Positions 41,999-50,039 of a stretch of 64,000 bases of DNA are shown one piece after another. The translations under genes and the position numbers were made by a program. Origin of the DNA: Chitinophaga sp. SYP-B3965 (GTDB lineage Bacteria > Bacteroidota > Bacteroidia > Chitinophagales > Chitinophagaceae). The DNA lies in the NCBI RefSeq assembly GCF_009647655.1, contig NZ_WJFD01000002.1:310001-374000 (forward strand). The letters run 5' to 3'. The notes below the pieces were generated by a model, which had not been told where the DNA came from, did not search any database, and saw only the letters and a list, made by a program, of their open reading frames with translations. Numbering within the stretch: position 1 is the first letter of the stretch; each line of letters starts with the position of its first letter.

Positions 41999-42376
41999 AT
42001 GAACAACCAATCATTAGATCCCCGCGTAAACCGTCTTAAACTCAACGCCTCCGGCGAAGCGGTTACCGTACAGGAAGGAGAGAACTGGAATGTATTCGAA
42101 GTATTTCACCAGGAAAAACGCGGTGCACATCATGAACACGTAGGCTGTGTGCATGCTCCCAATGCCCAGCTGGCACTCATCTTCGCCAAAGAGCAATTTG
42201 GCCGCCGCAAAAAATGTGTAAACCTCTGGGTAGTACGCAGTGCGGACATCCTCGCATTTGATGCAGAAGATGAAGACATGTTTGCCAACAACGGTGAGAA
42301 AACTTACCGTGATGCAAGCGGATTTAAAGTGATGGAAAAGATCAACAAATTTAAAAAAGCGGCTAAAGAATCATGA
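41999..42376 (+). CDS. paaB: 1,2-phenylacetyl-CoA epoxidase, subunit PaaB
   Basis: A 125-residue structural subunit that helps build the PaaABC heterocomplex. Typical sequence is NWNVFEVFHQEKRGAHHEHVGCVHAPNAQLALIFAKEQFGRRKKCVNLWVVRSADIL; the C-terminal half is shorter-range helical (KTYRDASGFKVMEKINKFKKA). It starts 7 bases after paaA and overlaps paaC by four bases (ATGA), so translation is coupled. It is somewhat longer than the E. coli subunit, with extra charged residues at its end. Confidence 0.95.
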   Translation: MNNQSLDPRVNRLKLNASGEAVTVQEGENWNVFEVFHQEKRGAHHEHVGCVHAPNAQLALIFAKEQFGRRKKCVNLWVVRSADILAFDAEDEDMFANNGEKTYRDASGFKVMEKINKFKKAAKES

Positions 42377-43137
42377 TCAATACAACGGCAATAAACGCAC
42401 TGCTCACCGCTATGGCGGATGACGCACTGATCCAGGGCCACAGGAATTCAGAGTGGACAGGTCTTGGCCCCATTATGGAAGAAGACATTGCTTTCTCCTC
42501 TATGGCGCAGGACAAGATCGGCCATGCATGGGCCTTGTATAAGATCATGCAGGAAGAACTGCAAGGCGGCGATCCCGATCAATTCGCTTTTCTGCGTAAT
42601 GAAAAGGATTACAAATGCTGCCACTTCGTAGAACATCCAAATGGTGAATACGACTTCAGCCTCATGCGTCATTTTTTATTCGACCATGCAGAAGCCATCC
42701 GGTATGAACTATTGCAGCAAAGCAGTTTCCAACCCTTGCAACCCCTTGCAAAAAAGCTCAAAGGAGAAATAAAATACCACACCCTGCACGCCAATGCATG
42801 GGTATCACAACTATGCCGGGCAGGAGAAGAAAGTCATGCGAGGATGCAATCCGCTCTCAATACCTGCTTCCCTTTAGCACTGGGCCTCTTTGAACCAGGC
42901 GGCGAAGCAGAAGAAATATTAATAGCAGAAAAAGTATATCCCGGAGAAAAAGCGATCAAAGAAATATGGCTGGACAAGATCTATAACATCCTTTCCGTAG
43001 CGGGATTAAATCTCCCGGCAGAAAAAGATGCAGAACCAGTATATGGTGGCCGCAAAGGATATCATAGCATATACCTGCAACCACTGCTGGAAGAAATGGG
43101 TGCCGTATTCCGTACAGACCCCGCAGCAATCTGGTAA
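42373..43137 (+). CDS. paaC: 1,2-phenylacetyl-CoA epoxidase, subunit PaaC
   Basis: A 254-residue ferritin-like subunit that pairs with PaaA but does not carry the active di-iron site in characterised complexes. Recognisable blocks are ADDALIQGHRNSEWTGLGPIMEEDIAFSSMAQDKIGHAWALYKIMQE, then RHFLFDHAEAIRYELLQQSS and AWVSQLCRAGEESHARMQSAL. The EDIAFSSMAQDKIGH segment still has the ligand-like acid and histidine spacing. Gene order and overlap with paaB support assignment; paaD begins 2 bases after its stop. Confidence 0.95.
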   Translation: MINTTAINALLTAMADDALIQGHRNSEWTGLGPIMEEDIAFSSMAQDKIGHAWALYKIMQEELQGGDPDQFAFLRNEKDYKCCHFVEHPNGEYDFSLMRHFLFDHAEAIRYELLQQSSFQPLQPLAKKLKGEIKYHTLHANAWVSQLCRAGEESHARMQSALNTCFPLALGLFEPGGEAEEILIAEKVYPGEKAIKEIWLDKIYNILSVAGLNLPAEKDAEPVYGGRKGYHSIYLQPLLEEMGAVFRTDPAAIW

Positions 43138-43139
43138 TC

Positions 43140-43625
43140 ATGGAAGTGAACGAACAAAATATCTACAAAGCGCTGGAACTGGTCATGGACCCGGAGATTC
43201 CCGTACTCAATGTACTGGACCTGGGCATGATCACCTCCGTTACGTTTTCTGATAAAGGGGTGCATGTTAAAATGATCCCCACTTTCGCCGCATGCCCCGC
43301 CGTAGAATTGATCCGGCGGAATATCCATTCCGTATTGCAGGATTATTTACACACAGAGATAATAGTAGAAATAGATAAGACCGAGTCCTGGAACAGCAAC
43401 CGGATGACCGAAACGGCAAAGCAAAAACTAAAGGACTTTGGTATTGCCCCTCCGAAGGTCTATAACGGAGAGGACTACTCGGAATACTTCCTCGGCACCA
43501 CCTGTCCTCATTGCAGCAGTAAAGACACTTACCTGCGCTCACCATTTGGCTCCACCCTCTGCCGTGCCATCCATTTTTGCAAAGATTGCGGCCAGGTGTT
43601 TGAGCATTTCAAACCGCTGGATTAA
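43140..43625 (+). CDS. paaD: PaaD, assembly factor for phenylacetyl-CoA epoxidase
   Basis: A 161-residue protein (also called PaaJ). The N-terminal MIP18/DUF59 domain (about 8-80) has ALELVMDPEIPVLNVLDLGMITSV and the cysteine in PTFAACPAVEL. The C-terminal zinc-ribbon-like part holds CPHCSSKDTYLRSPFG, then CRAIHFCKDCGQVFEHFKPL. It is thought to help mature the Fe-S and di-iron centres of the epoxidase. It closes the paa operon; nadD starts 18 bases later on the same strand. Confidence 0.93.
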   Translation: MEVNEQNIYKALELVMDPEIPVLNVLDLGMITSVTFSDKGVHVKMIPTFAACPAVELIRRNIHSVLQDYLHTEIIVEIDKTESWNSNRMTETAKQKLKDFGIAPPKVYNGEDYSEYFLGTTCPHCSSKDTYLRSPFGSTLCRAIHFCKDCGQVFEHFKPLD

Positions 43626-43642
43626 TGTAGTATATTGCCATC

Positions 43643-44215
43643 ATGAAAATCGGTTTATACTTCGGTTCTTTCAACCCTATACACACGGGCCATATGATCA
43701 TCGCCAATTTTATGGCGTATCATACAGACCTGGATAAAGTTTGGTTGGTAGTGTCTCCGCACAACCCGTTGAAAGCCTCTTCCAGCCTGCTCAACGAACA
43801 TCATCGTTTTCACATGGCCGAAATGGCCGTACAGGATGAGCCCCGCTTACGGGTGAGTAATATTGAATTCTCCCTGCCACGCCCCTCCTTCACCATAGAT
43901 ACATTAACCTATATGACGGAGAAATTTCCCACGCAGGAATTTGTGGTGATCATGGGTAGCGACAGTTTTCAGAACATCACCCGCTGGAAGAATTATGAAC
44001 AGTTAATAGCCAACTACGCCATTTACGTATATAATCGCCCGGGTTTTGAGATCACGGAAACGCATGGCGCAAAAGTGCAGATCGTGAATGCGCCCATGCT
44101 GGACATCTCTTCCAGTAACATCCGCAAATGGATCCAGGAAGGTAAATCCGTAAGATATATGGTGCCGGACTCCATCTGGAAATATATGTCTGATAATAAC
44201 TATTATAAGGGATGA
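43643..44215 (+). CDS. nadD: Nicotinate-nucleotide adenylyltransferase
   Basis: A 190-residue enzyme that joins ATP and nicotinate mononucleotide to nicotinate adenine dinucleotide in NAD synthesis. The N-terminal GSFNPIHTGHMIIANF is the nucleotidyltransferase H-x-G-H motif, with SPHNPLK near 40 and the second signature LDISSSNIRKWIQEGKSVRYMVP near 155-175. Length and both motifs are normal for NadD. It is near the paa operon but has no obvious functional link to it; the NAD salvage genes nadV and nrtR lie about 12 kb away. Confidence 0.95.
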   Translation: MKIGLYFGSFNPIHTGHMIIANFMAYHTDLDKVWLVVSPHNPLKASSSLLNEHHRFHMAEMAVQDEPRLRVSNIEFSLPRPSFTIDTLTYMTEKFPTQEFVVIMGSDSFQNITRWKNYEQLIANYAIYVYNRPGFEITETHGAKVQIVNAPMLDISSSNIRKWIQEGKSVRYMVPDSIWKYMSDNNYYKG

Positions 44216-44231
44216 TCAACAAACTGTGGAA

Positions 44232-45308
44232 TTAATCCCCCGAATTTTTCATCTGCTTTTCCTTTCCGTGCGCCGTTTTCACAATTTTAACTTCTCTTTT
44301 CTTCACGAGATATTCATTGGAGTAGATCTTTAAAAGCACAATGAACAGGGAGATCAGCAAGGGCCCGAAGATCAACCCGATAAAACCAAAAAGGCTCACG
44401 CCAATGATCACACCAAAGATGGTGATCAGCGGATGCACATCCCCGATCTTCTTAGCCACCATCATCCTGAATAGATTATCAGAAGTACCTACCACACCAA
44501 ACCCATAAACTAATACAGCAATACCCTGCCATGTTTGTCCGGCAGAAAGCAGGAAAATGCCCATGGGTACGTAAACAGCAGCAGCTCCGATAATAGGTAG
44601 CATGGCTGTAAAGCAGGTTACCACAAACCAGAATACAGGCTGCGGCACACCGAAAATAAGATATCCTACCAGGGATAACACCCCTTGTATCAGTGCTATC
44701 AAGGGAATACCAATAGCATTGCTCACCACCATGTTCTTCGTTTCTTTCGCCAGCAACTCTACGTTCTCATCTTTCAACGGAATATATTCCCATAACGCTT
44801 CTTCCATTTCCCGCGCATTCACCAGCATAAAATACAGGATAAAGTACATGATGGCAATAGCCGTCAGCGTGTTGAAAGTGGCGCCCACAAAGCTCGGCAA
44901 CACATTCGTAATATATTCCTGTAGTTTCTGCAAACGAGCCTCCGTCATCATGTTAATCCCCACAGATTGCTGCAGTTGTTTATTGAAGGCTTCCAGACCC
45001 TTGATCAGTTCAGTGGAATGCGTAATGGCATACGTTACTTTGGAAGTAAGCATATTTACTAATAAGCCAATGGGCAGAAGGATGATCAGGAAAGACAATA
45101 CCATAATGAGCGTAGCTGCCCAACCCTTGCCCATTTTACGTTGTTCCACCAGGCGGAACATGTATCTGCGGGAAAGAATATAAAAAGTAACCGCCCCCAG
45201 AAAGCCAGGAAAAAAGGCGTACAGCTCTTTAAATAGGATAATGCCCAGAAAAGCAATGATCAGTAAAAAGGTGACCTGTTTAAGGCGTTCGTTGTCGAGG
45301 TAGCTCAT
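44232..45308 (-). CDS. AI-2E family transporter (DUF20/TqsA-like)
   Basis: A 358-residue membrane protein with about seven or eight helices and a central soluble segment. Family features include the opening RLKQVTFLLIIAFLGIILFKELYAFFPGFLGAVTFYILSRRYM, the loop GKGWAATLIMVLSFLIILLPIGL, and near 205-250 GIPLIALIQGVLSLVGYLIFGVPQPVFWFVVTCFTAMLPIIGAA, then GFIGLIFGPLLISLFIVLL. Members export AI-2 or Na+ in some species; most are unassigned. It is a single-gene unit with a near-ideal promoter. Confidence 0.9.
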   Translation of the reverse strand: MSYLDNERLKQVTFLLIIAFLGIILFKELYAFFPGFLGAVTFYILSRRYMFRLVEQRKMGKGWAATLIMVLSFLIILLPIGLLVNMLTSKVTYAITHSTELIKGLEAFNKQLQQSVGINMMTEARLQKLQEYITNVLPSFVGATFNTLTAIAIMYFILYFMLVNAREMEEALWEYIPLKDENVELLAKETKNMVVSNAIGIPLIALIQGVLSLVGYLIFGVPQPVFWFVVTCFTAMLPIIGAAAVYVPMGIFLLSAGQTWQGIAVLVYGFGVVGTSDNLFRMMVAKKIGDVHPLITIFGVIIGVSLFGFIGLIFGPLLISLFIVLLKIYSNEYLVKKREVKIVKTAHGKEKQMKNSGD

Positions 45309-45332
45309 AGTGGGTAATGTGGGTGGTTATAT

Positions 45333-45363
45333 CAAACCTACGTGATTTTCAGTAGTTCACAAA
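45333..45363 (-). promoter_or_regulatory. Promoter of the AI-2E-type transporter
   Basis: On the minus strand TTTG (45360-45363), exactly 19 bases, then TAGGTTTG (45333-45340) form the best consensus promoter in the window. The start is predicted about 20 bases before the ATG at 45308. Confidence 0.75.
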
Positions 45364-45510
45364 GCGTGCCAGTGCCCCCGGAACATGGAATTTAACATAT
45401 AAATCAGGGATCTGAACAATTGTGGAACAAAGTTTGTAACCTTTAAAGCGGAGTAGATGGAAACCCAACACTCCCTGAACCCGAATCTTTCACTTTAAAA
45501 ATTCTAAACT

Positions 45511-45705
45511 ATGAGCAGAAGTTCAAAAGCGGTGGTGTCTTTTATTGTAGGAGCAGCCGTTGGCGTAGCCGTAGGATATTTCCTCAATTCAGACAAAAAA
45601 GATGAACTGGTAGGAAAATTAAAATTCCAGGCGGATAAATTGAAAGATAAATTCCGCGCTAAAAAGCAGCAGTTTGAAGATGCGATGGAAAATGAATTAA
45701 CTTAA
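45511..45705 (+). CDS. YtxH domain-containing small protein
   Basis: A 64-residue protein with a glycine-rich membrane helix (VVSFIVGAAVGVAVGYFLNS) followed by a Lys-rich coiled tail (KLKFQADKLKDKFRAKKQQFEDAMENEL), the YtxH pattern. The family is linked to general stress in Firmicutes. Here it begins a three-gene same-strand run of small envelope proteins, with gaps of 33 and 13 bases. Its role is inferred from resemblance and location. Confidence 0.8.
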   Translation: MSRSSKAVVSFIVGAAVGVAVGYFLNSDKKDELVGKLKFQADKLKDKFRAKKQQFEDAMENELT

Positions 45706-45738
45706 TGGTTCCTTTTTAGCATCTAAAAAATCAAATGC

Positions 45739-46125
45739 ATGGAAGATAATTTTTCCAACTATTTTACTGAGACGGGCAAGGTAGCCAGGGAATACGTGGA
45801 AACCCGGCTCGATCTCATTAAACTACAGGCAGCAGGCAAGCTGTCAAAAGCGTTAGGTTTATTCTTCTCGCTGCTGATGGCTTTCCTGTTGTTCTTTTTC
45901 GTGGTAGTTTTCCTCGGAATGTTGTTAGGATTCTGGATAGGTGAAAAATATAACAGCAACACCATCGGCTTTGCCTGGGCTGCCGGATTTTTTATATTCC
46001 TGTTCGTCCTTATCCTGGTCTTCCGTAAGAACCTCATTCAACGCCCGTTGGCTAATTTATTAGCAGCAGAACTGGTAGAAGAGATAGACGAACAAAAAGA
46101 AGAAAAAGATCAAATGGCCCAATAA
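45739..46125 (+). CDS. Phage-holin-family-like membrane protein (PF07332, YqjE type)
   Basis: A 128-residue protein of the holin 3_6/DUF1469 family. The start YFTETGKVAREYVETRLDLIKLQAAGKLSKALG is followed by two membrane helices (FFSLLMAFLLFFFVVVFLGMLLGFWIG and AAGFFIFLFVLILVFRKNL) and an acidic tail. Despite the family name no phage genes surround it; chromosomal copies of this kind usually accompany YtxH or ElaB-type proteins. It lies between a YtxH protein and a helical membrane-associated protein. Confidence 0.85.
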   Translation: MEDNFSNYFTETGKVAREYVETRLDLIKLQAAGKLSKALGLFFSLLMAFLLFFFVVVFLGMLLGFWIGEKYNSNTIGFAWAAGFFIFLFVLILVFRKNLIQRPLANLLAAELVEEIDEQKEEKDQMAQ

Positions 46126-46138
46126 TACTTTCCAAAAA

Positions 46139-46495
46139 ATGGCGAAGAAAAAAGTAACAAACCTGGCGATGCTGGAGGAGGAGATCATCCGCCTGCGGCA
46201 TAAAAGCCGTGGGCTGGAAAACCAGCTGGGTGAAAGGATGGACCACCTGAAATCCAATTATAAGTCAATGGCCATGAACACCGTGATACCAGGTGTTGCC
46301 AATAGCGGCGTATTAGGTTTTGTGGGTAAAATAGCGGGCTCTGCATTAAAGAGCGGTTCCGTAAAATCCATGCTCACGAGTGCCTTGATGACTGCAGCGG
46401 AATTTATTGCTGTACGTTTCGGCATCAAACTGTTCAATAATATCAAACAAAGGAAAAGCCGCAAAAAAGCTGCTGCCACAGGGAAAGAAGCCTGA
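46139..46495 (+). CDS. Hypothetical protein, third of the small envelope cluster
   Basis: A 118-residue basic protein. The N-terminal half is helical and charged (MLEEEIIRLRHKSRGLENQLGERMDHLKSNYKSM), and the middle has a Gly/Ala/Ser-rich amphipathic stretch (VANSGVLGFVGKIAGSALKSGSVKSMLTSALMTAAEFIAVRFG). The C-terminus is Lys/Arg-rich (NIKQRKSRKKAAATGK). I do not recognise a family. It follows the holin-like gene by 13 bases and converges on the radical SAM gene, whose stop is 6 bases away. Confidence 0.7.
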   Translation: MAKKKVTNLAMLEEEIIRLRHKSRGLENQLGERMDHLKSNYKSMAMNTVIPGVANSGVLGFVGKIAGSALKSGSVKSMLTSALMTAAEFIAVRFGIKLFNNIKQRKSRKKAAATGKEA

Positions 46496-46500
46496 CTAAA

Positions 46501-47529
46501 TTAGTCGCTCCAGACCTTTGTTCCCTCACTGCAATTAGCACAGATATCAATGTGTTTACGCCCTTTAATGATCTGGCTCCTGAAATTCAGGTAGCTTTCA
46601 TTGTGCCATAACGTTTTGAAACTGGAAGTCTTCAGGTCTCCGAGTTTATGCGTGGCATCTTTATCAAAACAACAGGGCACCACTAAACCATCCCAGGTAA
46701 TTACCGGAGAATGCCAGAGACGCCAGCAATGATCTTCCATCGTATTTTTAATGGCATAAGTACCATCTTCATTTTTACGATAGCGGGAGTATTTATCGAT
46801 GGTAGGGATCAAACGGTTCCCTTCTTCATAATCATATACCTGCGCAGTTTTAAAACGCACCTCATCCACCCCTACTTCTAACGCCAGTTTTTTAATATCT
46901 TCTATCTGGTGTTCGTTAGGTTTTACTACCAGGAACTGAAAGAACACAAATGGTGTCTTGGATTTCAACTCCTTTTTCCACTTCACAATATTCTTAGCGC
47001 CCTCAATCACTTTATTCAGATGTCCGCCAACGCGGTATTGCGTATAAACATCTTGTGTAGTTCCGTCAATAGAAATGATCAGCCTGTCCAGCCCGCTTTC
47101 TACCGTTTTTTTGGCATTGGCATCCGTGAGATAGTGCGCATTGGTAGAAGTAGCCGTATAGATCCCTTTCCCCGAAGCATATTTTACCATATCCAGGAAG
47201 GCCGTATTCAGATAAGGTTCCCCCTGGAAATAAAAGATCAGGTACAGCAGATCTTTATGCAATTCATCGATCGTTTTCCGGAAGAATTCATTATCCAGCA
47301 TGCCGGTAGGCCTGGTAAAAGCCCTCAGCCCACTGGGGCATTCCGGACAGCGGAGATTACAGGATGTGGTCGGCTCAAAGGAAATGGAAATAGGAAAGCC
47401 CCATTGAATAGGTTTCTTTCTCCACTTGCTCCAGTAAAAACTGCCTAATACTTTCCCCGCGTTCCAGCCACGGCGTAAAGTGAATTTTGACAGAAAATTC
47501 AACGAGTCGTTTATGTTCAGTTTGGGCAT
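46501..47529 (-). CDS. Radical SAM protein with SPASM domain
   Basis: A 342-residue S-adenosylmethionine radical enzyme. The cluster-binding motif CNLRCPEC lies near residue 56, after FPISISFEPTTS, and FQGEPYLN follows as the GGEP-like SAM element. SISIDGTTQDVYTQYRVGGHL-type sequence is seen near 150. The C-terminal SPASM region carries extra cysteines (EDHCWRLWHSPVITWDGLVVPCCFDKD, then HIDICANCSEG), which bind auxiliary clusters. No peptide precursor gene is close, so a RiPP role is not indicated; relatives often act in glycan or sugar modification. Substrate unknown. Confidence 0.92.
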   Translation of the reverse strand: MPKLNINDSLNFLSKFTLRRGWNAGKVLGSFYWSKWRKKPIQWGFPISISFEPTTSCNLRCPECPSGLRAFTRPTGMLDNEFFRKTIDELHKDLLYLIFYFQGEPYLNTAFLDMVKYASGKGIYTATSTNAHYLTDANAKKTVESGLDRLIISIDGTTQDVYTQYRVGGHLNKVIEGAKNIVKWKKELKSKTPFVFFQFLVVKPNEHQIEDIKKLALEVGVDEVRFKTAQVYDYEEGNRLIPTIDKYSRYRKNEDGTYAIKNTMEDHCWRLWHSPVITWDGLVVPCCFDKDATHKLGDLKTSSFKTLWHNESYLNFRSQIIKGRKHIDICANCSEGTKVWSD

Positions 47530-47536
47530 AATTCGG

Positions 47537-47551
47537 GCCTCTTTAAGAGGC
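47537..47551. promoter_or_regulatory. Perfect short palindrome between divergent genes
   Basis: GCCTCTT and AAGAGGC flank one T at 8-22 bases upstream of the radical SAM start and 90 bases upstream of the GH25 start. It could be an operator or leader hairpin. Confidence 0.4.
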
Positions 47552-47640
47552 TAAATTTACTACAACTATATGGGCTTTCATGCATAGCACAAAAAATTGC
47601 CCTATACTTGCTGCTGAATTTCATAGCACACCAGTTAAGA

Positions 47641-48408
47641 ATGGCAAGAAGTAAACGCGTGCGTCGCCGCCCCCTTATCTACATTTTTATAGTCATCGGC
47701 CTGGCCGGAGCCGCTGCTGCATGGTGGTTGCTGAGGGGAAAAGAGCCCATGACATTTGTACGGTATGAGGAATTTGGCATAGATATGCCCGTGAATTATT
47801 CCATCCACGGCATCGATATTTCTAAATTCCAGGGCAATGTGAACTGGATGGCTGTCAGGCAAATGCAGGTAGATGAAATTCGTATATCCTTTGCCTTTAT
47901 TAAAGCCACCGAAGGCATCAGCCGCCAGGACGGCACTTTTCAAAGGAATTGGGAAAAAGCCAAAGAAGCCGGCGTGATCCGCGGGGCCTATCACTTTTTC
48001 TACTCCACGCGGGACCCCATCAAACAAGCCATCAATTTCCGGAATGTGGTACAGCTGGAATCCGGAGATCTCCCCCCCGTATTAGACATAGAAGTACATA
48101 ATAATCAACCTCCCGCCGTGATCCGCAGCACAGCACGTATCTGGCTGGAAGACATGGAAAAAGCCTACGGCGTAAAACCCATCATCTATACCAATATTCA
48201 TTTTTACGAAACGTACCTGGGAAAGGAATTTGACGATTATCCACTCTGGGTGGCCCATTATTATCAGAAGGACAAACCCCGCAGTGCCCGGAACTGGGTT
48301 TTCTGGCAACACAGCGATATCGGCCACGTGAATGGCATCAGAACAACCGTAGATTTTAATGTTTTCAGGGGAGACAGTACAGACCTCTTAAAGCTGTGTA
48401 TTCCGTAA
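47641..48408 (+). CDS. GH25 family muramidase with N-terminal membrane anchor
   Basis: A 255-residue lysozyme-type hydrolase. The N-terminus is basic (MARSKRVRRRPLIYIF) and leads into a membrane helix (residues about 11-30), so it is probably anchored with the catalytic domain outside. The GH25 core has IHGIDISKFQGNVNW near 58, ISFAFIKATEGISRQD near 82, VIRGAYHFFYS near 110, PPVLDIEVHNNQ near 145 with the catalytic Asp-x-Glu, YPLWVAHYY near 200 and VFWQHSD near 225. It cuts peptidoglycan. The ATG at 47641 is preferred over 47608, which adds eleven unlike residues. Confidence 0.93.
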   Translation: MARSKRVRRRPLIYIFIVIGLAGAAAAWWLLRGKEPMTFVRYEEFGIDMPVNYSIHGIDISKFQGNVNWMAVRQMQVDEIRISFAFIKATEGISRQDGTFQRNWEKAKEAGVIRGAYHFFYSTRDPIKQAINFRNVVQLESGDLPPVLDIEVHNNQPPAVIRSTARIWLEDMEKAYGVKPIIYTNIHFYETYLGKEFDDYPLWVAHYYQKDKPRSARNWVFWQHSDIGHVNGIRTTVDFNVFRGDSTDLLKLCIP

Positions 48409-48417
48409 CTTTATAAC

Positions 48418-48669
48418 ATGGAAGAAGAACCCAAAGATAATTTCGACTGGAAGCTGCTGCAATTCTTTGTGAAGATCATCCGCACCATATTCATTGGGCT
48501 GTTCCTGATGATGATCGATATTTTTACGGGGATGTATCTTGGCTTTGGGATTCCGGAGGAATCTACCCCCACAAGGCTAACGCTTTTCTATATTTGGTTC
48601 GGGCTGAGTATGGGGGCTTACATTTATTTCCTCTGGCGTGTATGGCGTAAGAAAATGCCAGCCCCCTGA
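48418..48669 (+). CDS. Small two-helix membrane protein
   Basis: An 83-residue protein with two hydrophobic helices (LLQFFVKIIRTIFIGLFLMMID and FYIWFGLSMGAYIYFLWRVW) and a charged N-terminus and short basic tail. I do not recognise a family. It follows the GH25 gene by 9 bases on the same strand, so it is probably cotranscribed and may act with the muramidase. It converges on a CAP lipoprotein gene. Confidence 0.7.
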   Translation: MEEEPKDNFDWKLLQFFVKIIRTIFIGLFLMMIDIFTGMYLGFGIPEESTPTRLTLFYIWFGLSMGAYIYFLWRVWRKKMPAP

Positions 48670-48674
48670 TCTGA

Positions 48675-49226
48675 TTATTTGGAAGAAGTGGCGCCTAATG
48701 TTTGTGTCCAGATATTTCCTGCACGAGCCACGGCCATTTCCTTGTAATTCGCACTCATCATATTTTGGCAGTGCTTTTCACTTTTAAACCAGCCATCCAC
48801 CACAGCCTGTTCCGTAGCAGGTCCTGAAGCAATATTCTCACCAGACCAGGAAGCTTTATAACCAGCATCTGCAATGCGCTTTTGCGGCGTAACGCCATTA
48901 GGCGTATTGTGTGCAAAGTATTTACGGTCCAGCATATCCTTACTGTGTTGGGCTGCAGCCAGCTCCAGGTAAATGTTCCAGGTAAGTGGTGCTACCGGAG
49001 GCATCACCGTATTACCGCAATTACATCCTTTGGCACGTACAGTATTAATAAGAGAAAGCAGCACATCTTTATTGACATTATTTTGAAACACAGGAACAGT
49101 TCCCGGCTCTTGGGTGGTAGGAGGTTCTTGTAATTCCGGTGTTAACGGCGCTTCCTTTGTACACGCAGTGGCGAACAACAAAACTGAAAGAACAAAAGGT
49201 AATAAACGGTTATAATTTGGTAACAT
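48675..49226 (-). CDS. CAP (SCP/PR1) domain lipoprotein
   Basis: A 183-residue secreted protein. The signal ends in a lipobox (LLFATAC, Cys near 22), followed by a Pro/Thr/Glu linker (PLTPELQEPPTTQEPGTVP). The CAP domain begins at about 50 with DVLLSLINTVRAKGCNCG; AAAQHSKDMLDRKYFAHNTPNG and WSGENIASGPATEQAVVDGWFKSEKHCQNMMSANYKEMAVA carry the family histidines and acids. The GCNCG motif is shared with the paralogue at 49461-50012. Function unknown, as for most bacterial CAP proteins. Confidence 0.9.
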   Translation of the reverse strand: MLPNYNRLLPFVLSVLLFATACTKEAPLTPELQEPPTTQEPGTVPVFQNNVNKDVLLSLINTVRAKGCNCGNTVMPPVAPLTWNIYLELAAAQHSKDMLDRKYFAHNTPNGVTPQKRIADAGYKASWSGENIASGPATEQAVVDGWFKSEKHCQNMMSANYKEMAVARAGNIWTQTLGATSSK

Positions 49227-49460
49227 GTAAAATCCCAGTTAAAATGAAAAATAGGTACTGGGCTTTTGATAGGAAAAAGGTTAAAGCAAAACGATGGTTC
49301 TTTCAGAGGAAGGGTTAAAAAGGAAAAGAATAAATCTTTATTCCGGACCAAAGGTAATGGGCCGGGCTGAATAAAGCACTGGGGGCTTGCAAAAAATATG
49401 TTAACGAAATTAACAGATTAAAGATCAATGTGGTATGACCTTTAATCTGTATCTAATCGG

Positions 49461-50012
49461 CTAGAACGCTTTAGGGACGGCCATTTCCTGGCTCCAGAAG
49501 TTGCCAACTTTGGCAACCCCCATTTCACGATAACTGCTGGTCATCAACACTTTACAGTGCGTAACACTTTTAAACCAACCTTCCACAACGGTACGCTCAT
49601 TCAGCACACCGAGGGCAATATTTTCTCCCCAGGACTGCCAGATGTACCCCATGCTGGCAATTCTTTTTCCTCCATTTCCTCCATCCAGGTCATTATGACT
49701 AAAATAATTATTGTCGAACATATCCTTGCTATGTAACCATGCAGCCCTTTCCAGTGGCTTGCTCCATGTAATGGGCGCCGCCGCTGCCATAAAAGTATCT
49801 CCGCAGTTACATCCCTTTGTGCGGATCTCATTTACAAGTGATATTAATAATTGCTGATTCACCGGGTTGTCCATCACAAACGTTGTATCCTTTACTGGTG
49901 GTGGCGGTGGGGGTACCATTTCAGTTAATGGTGTTTTGCTGCAAGCAACAGTAAATAATACCCATAGCGATGCGCCTGCGATCATTGCAGGACGTAAGAT
50001 TCCCTTCATCAT
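49461..50012 (-). CDS. CAP (SCP/PR1) domain lipoprotein, paralogue
   Basis: A 183-residue paralogue of the neighbouring gene. The lipobox is LFTVAC, then a Pro-rich linker of six prolines in a row. The CAP domain shows LVNEIRTKGCNCGDTF, AAWLHSKDMFDNNYFSHNDLDGG, WGENIALGVLNERTVVEGWFKSVTHCKVLMTSSYREMGVAKVGNFW. The ATG at 50012 is preferred because the lipoprotein signal begins there; the frame extends to 50039. Two adjacent paralogues separated by about 230 bases point to a tandem duplication. The gene is followed by a long AT-rich intergenic stretch. Confidence 0.88.
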   Translation of the reverse strand: MMKGILRPAMIAGASLWVLFTVACSKTPLTEMVPPPPPPVKDTTFVMDNPVNQQLLISLVNEIRTKGCNCGDTFMAAAAPITWSKPLERAAWLHSKDMFDNNYFSHNDLDGGNGGKRIASMGYIWQSWGENIALGVLNERTVVEGWFKSVTHCKVLMTSSYREMGVAKVGNFWSQEMAVPKAF

Positions 50013-50039
50013 GGTAGCATGATTTAAAAAAATGAACAA

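Noticed and set aside
45739-46125. A prophage reading from the holin-family hit
   Set aside because: No integrase, lysin, capsid or tail gene is nearby; chromosomal YqjE-type proteins share this family.
46501-47529. A RiPP biosynthesis locus around the radical SAM/SPASM gene
   Set aside because: No short precursor peptide, transporter or protease gene lies beside it in the same direction.
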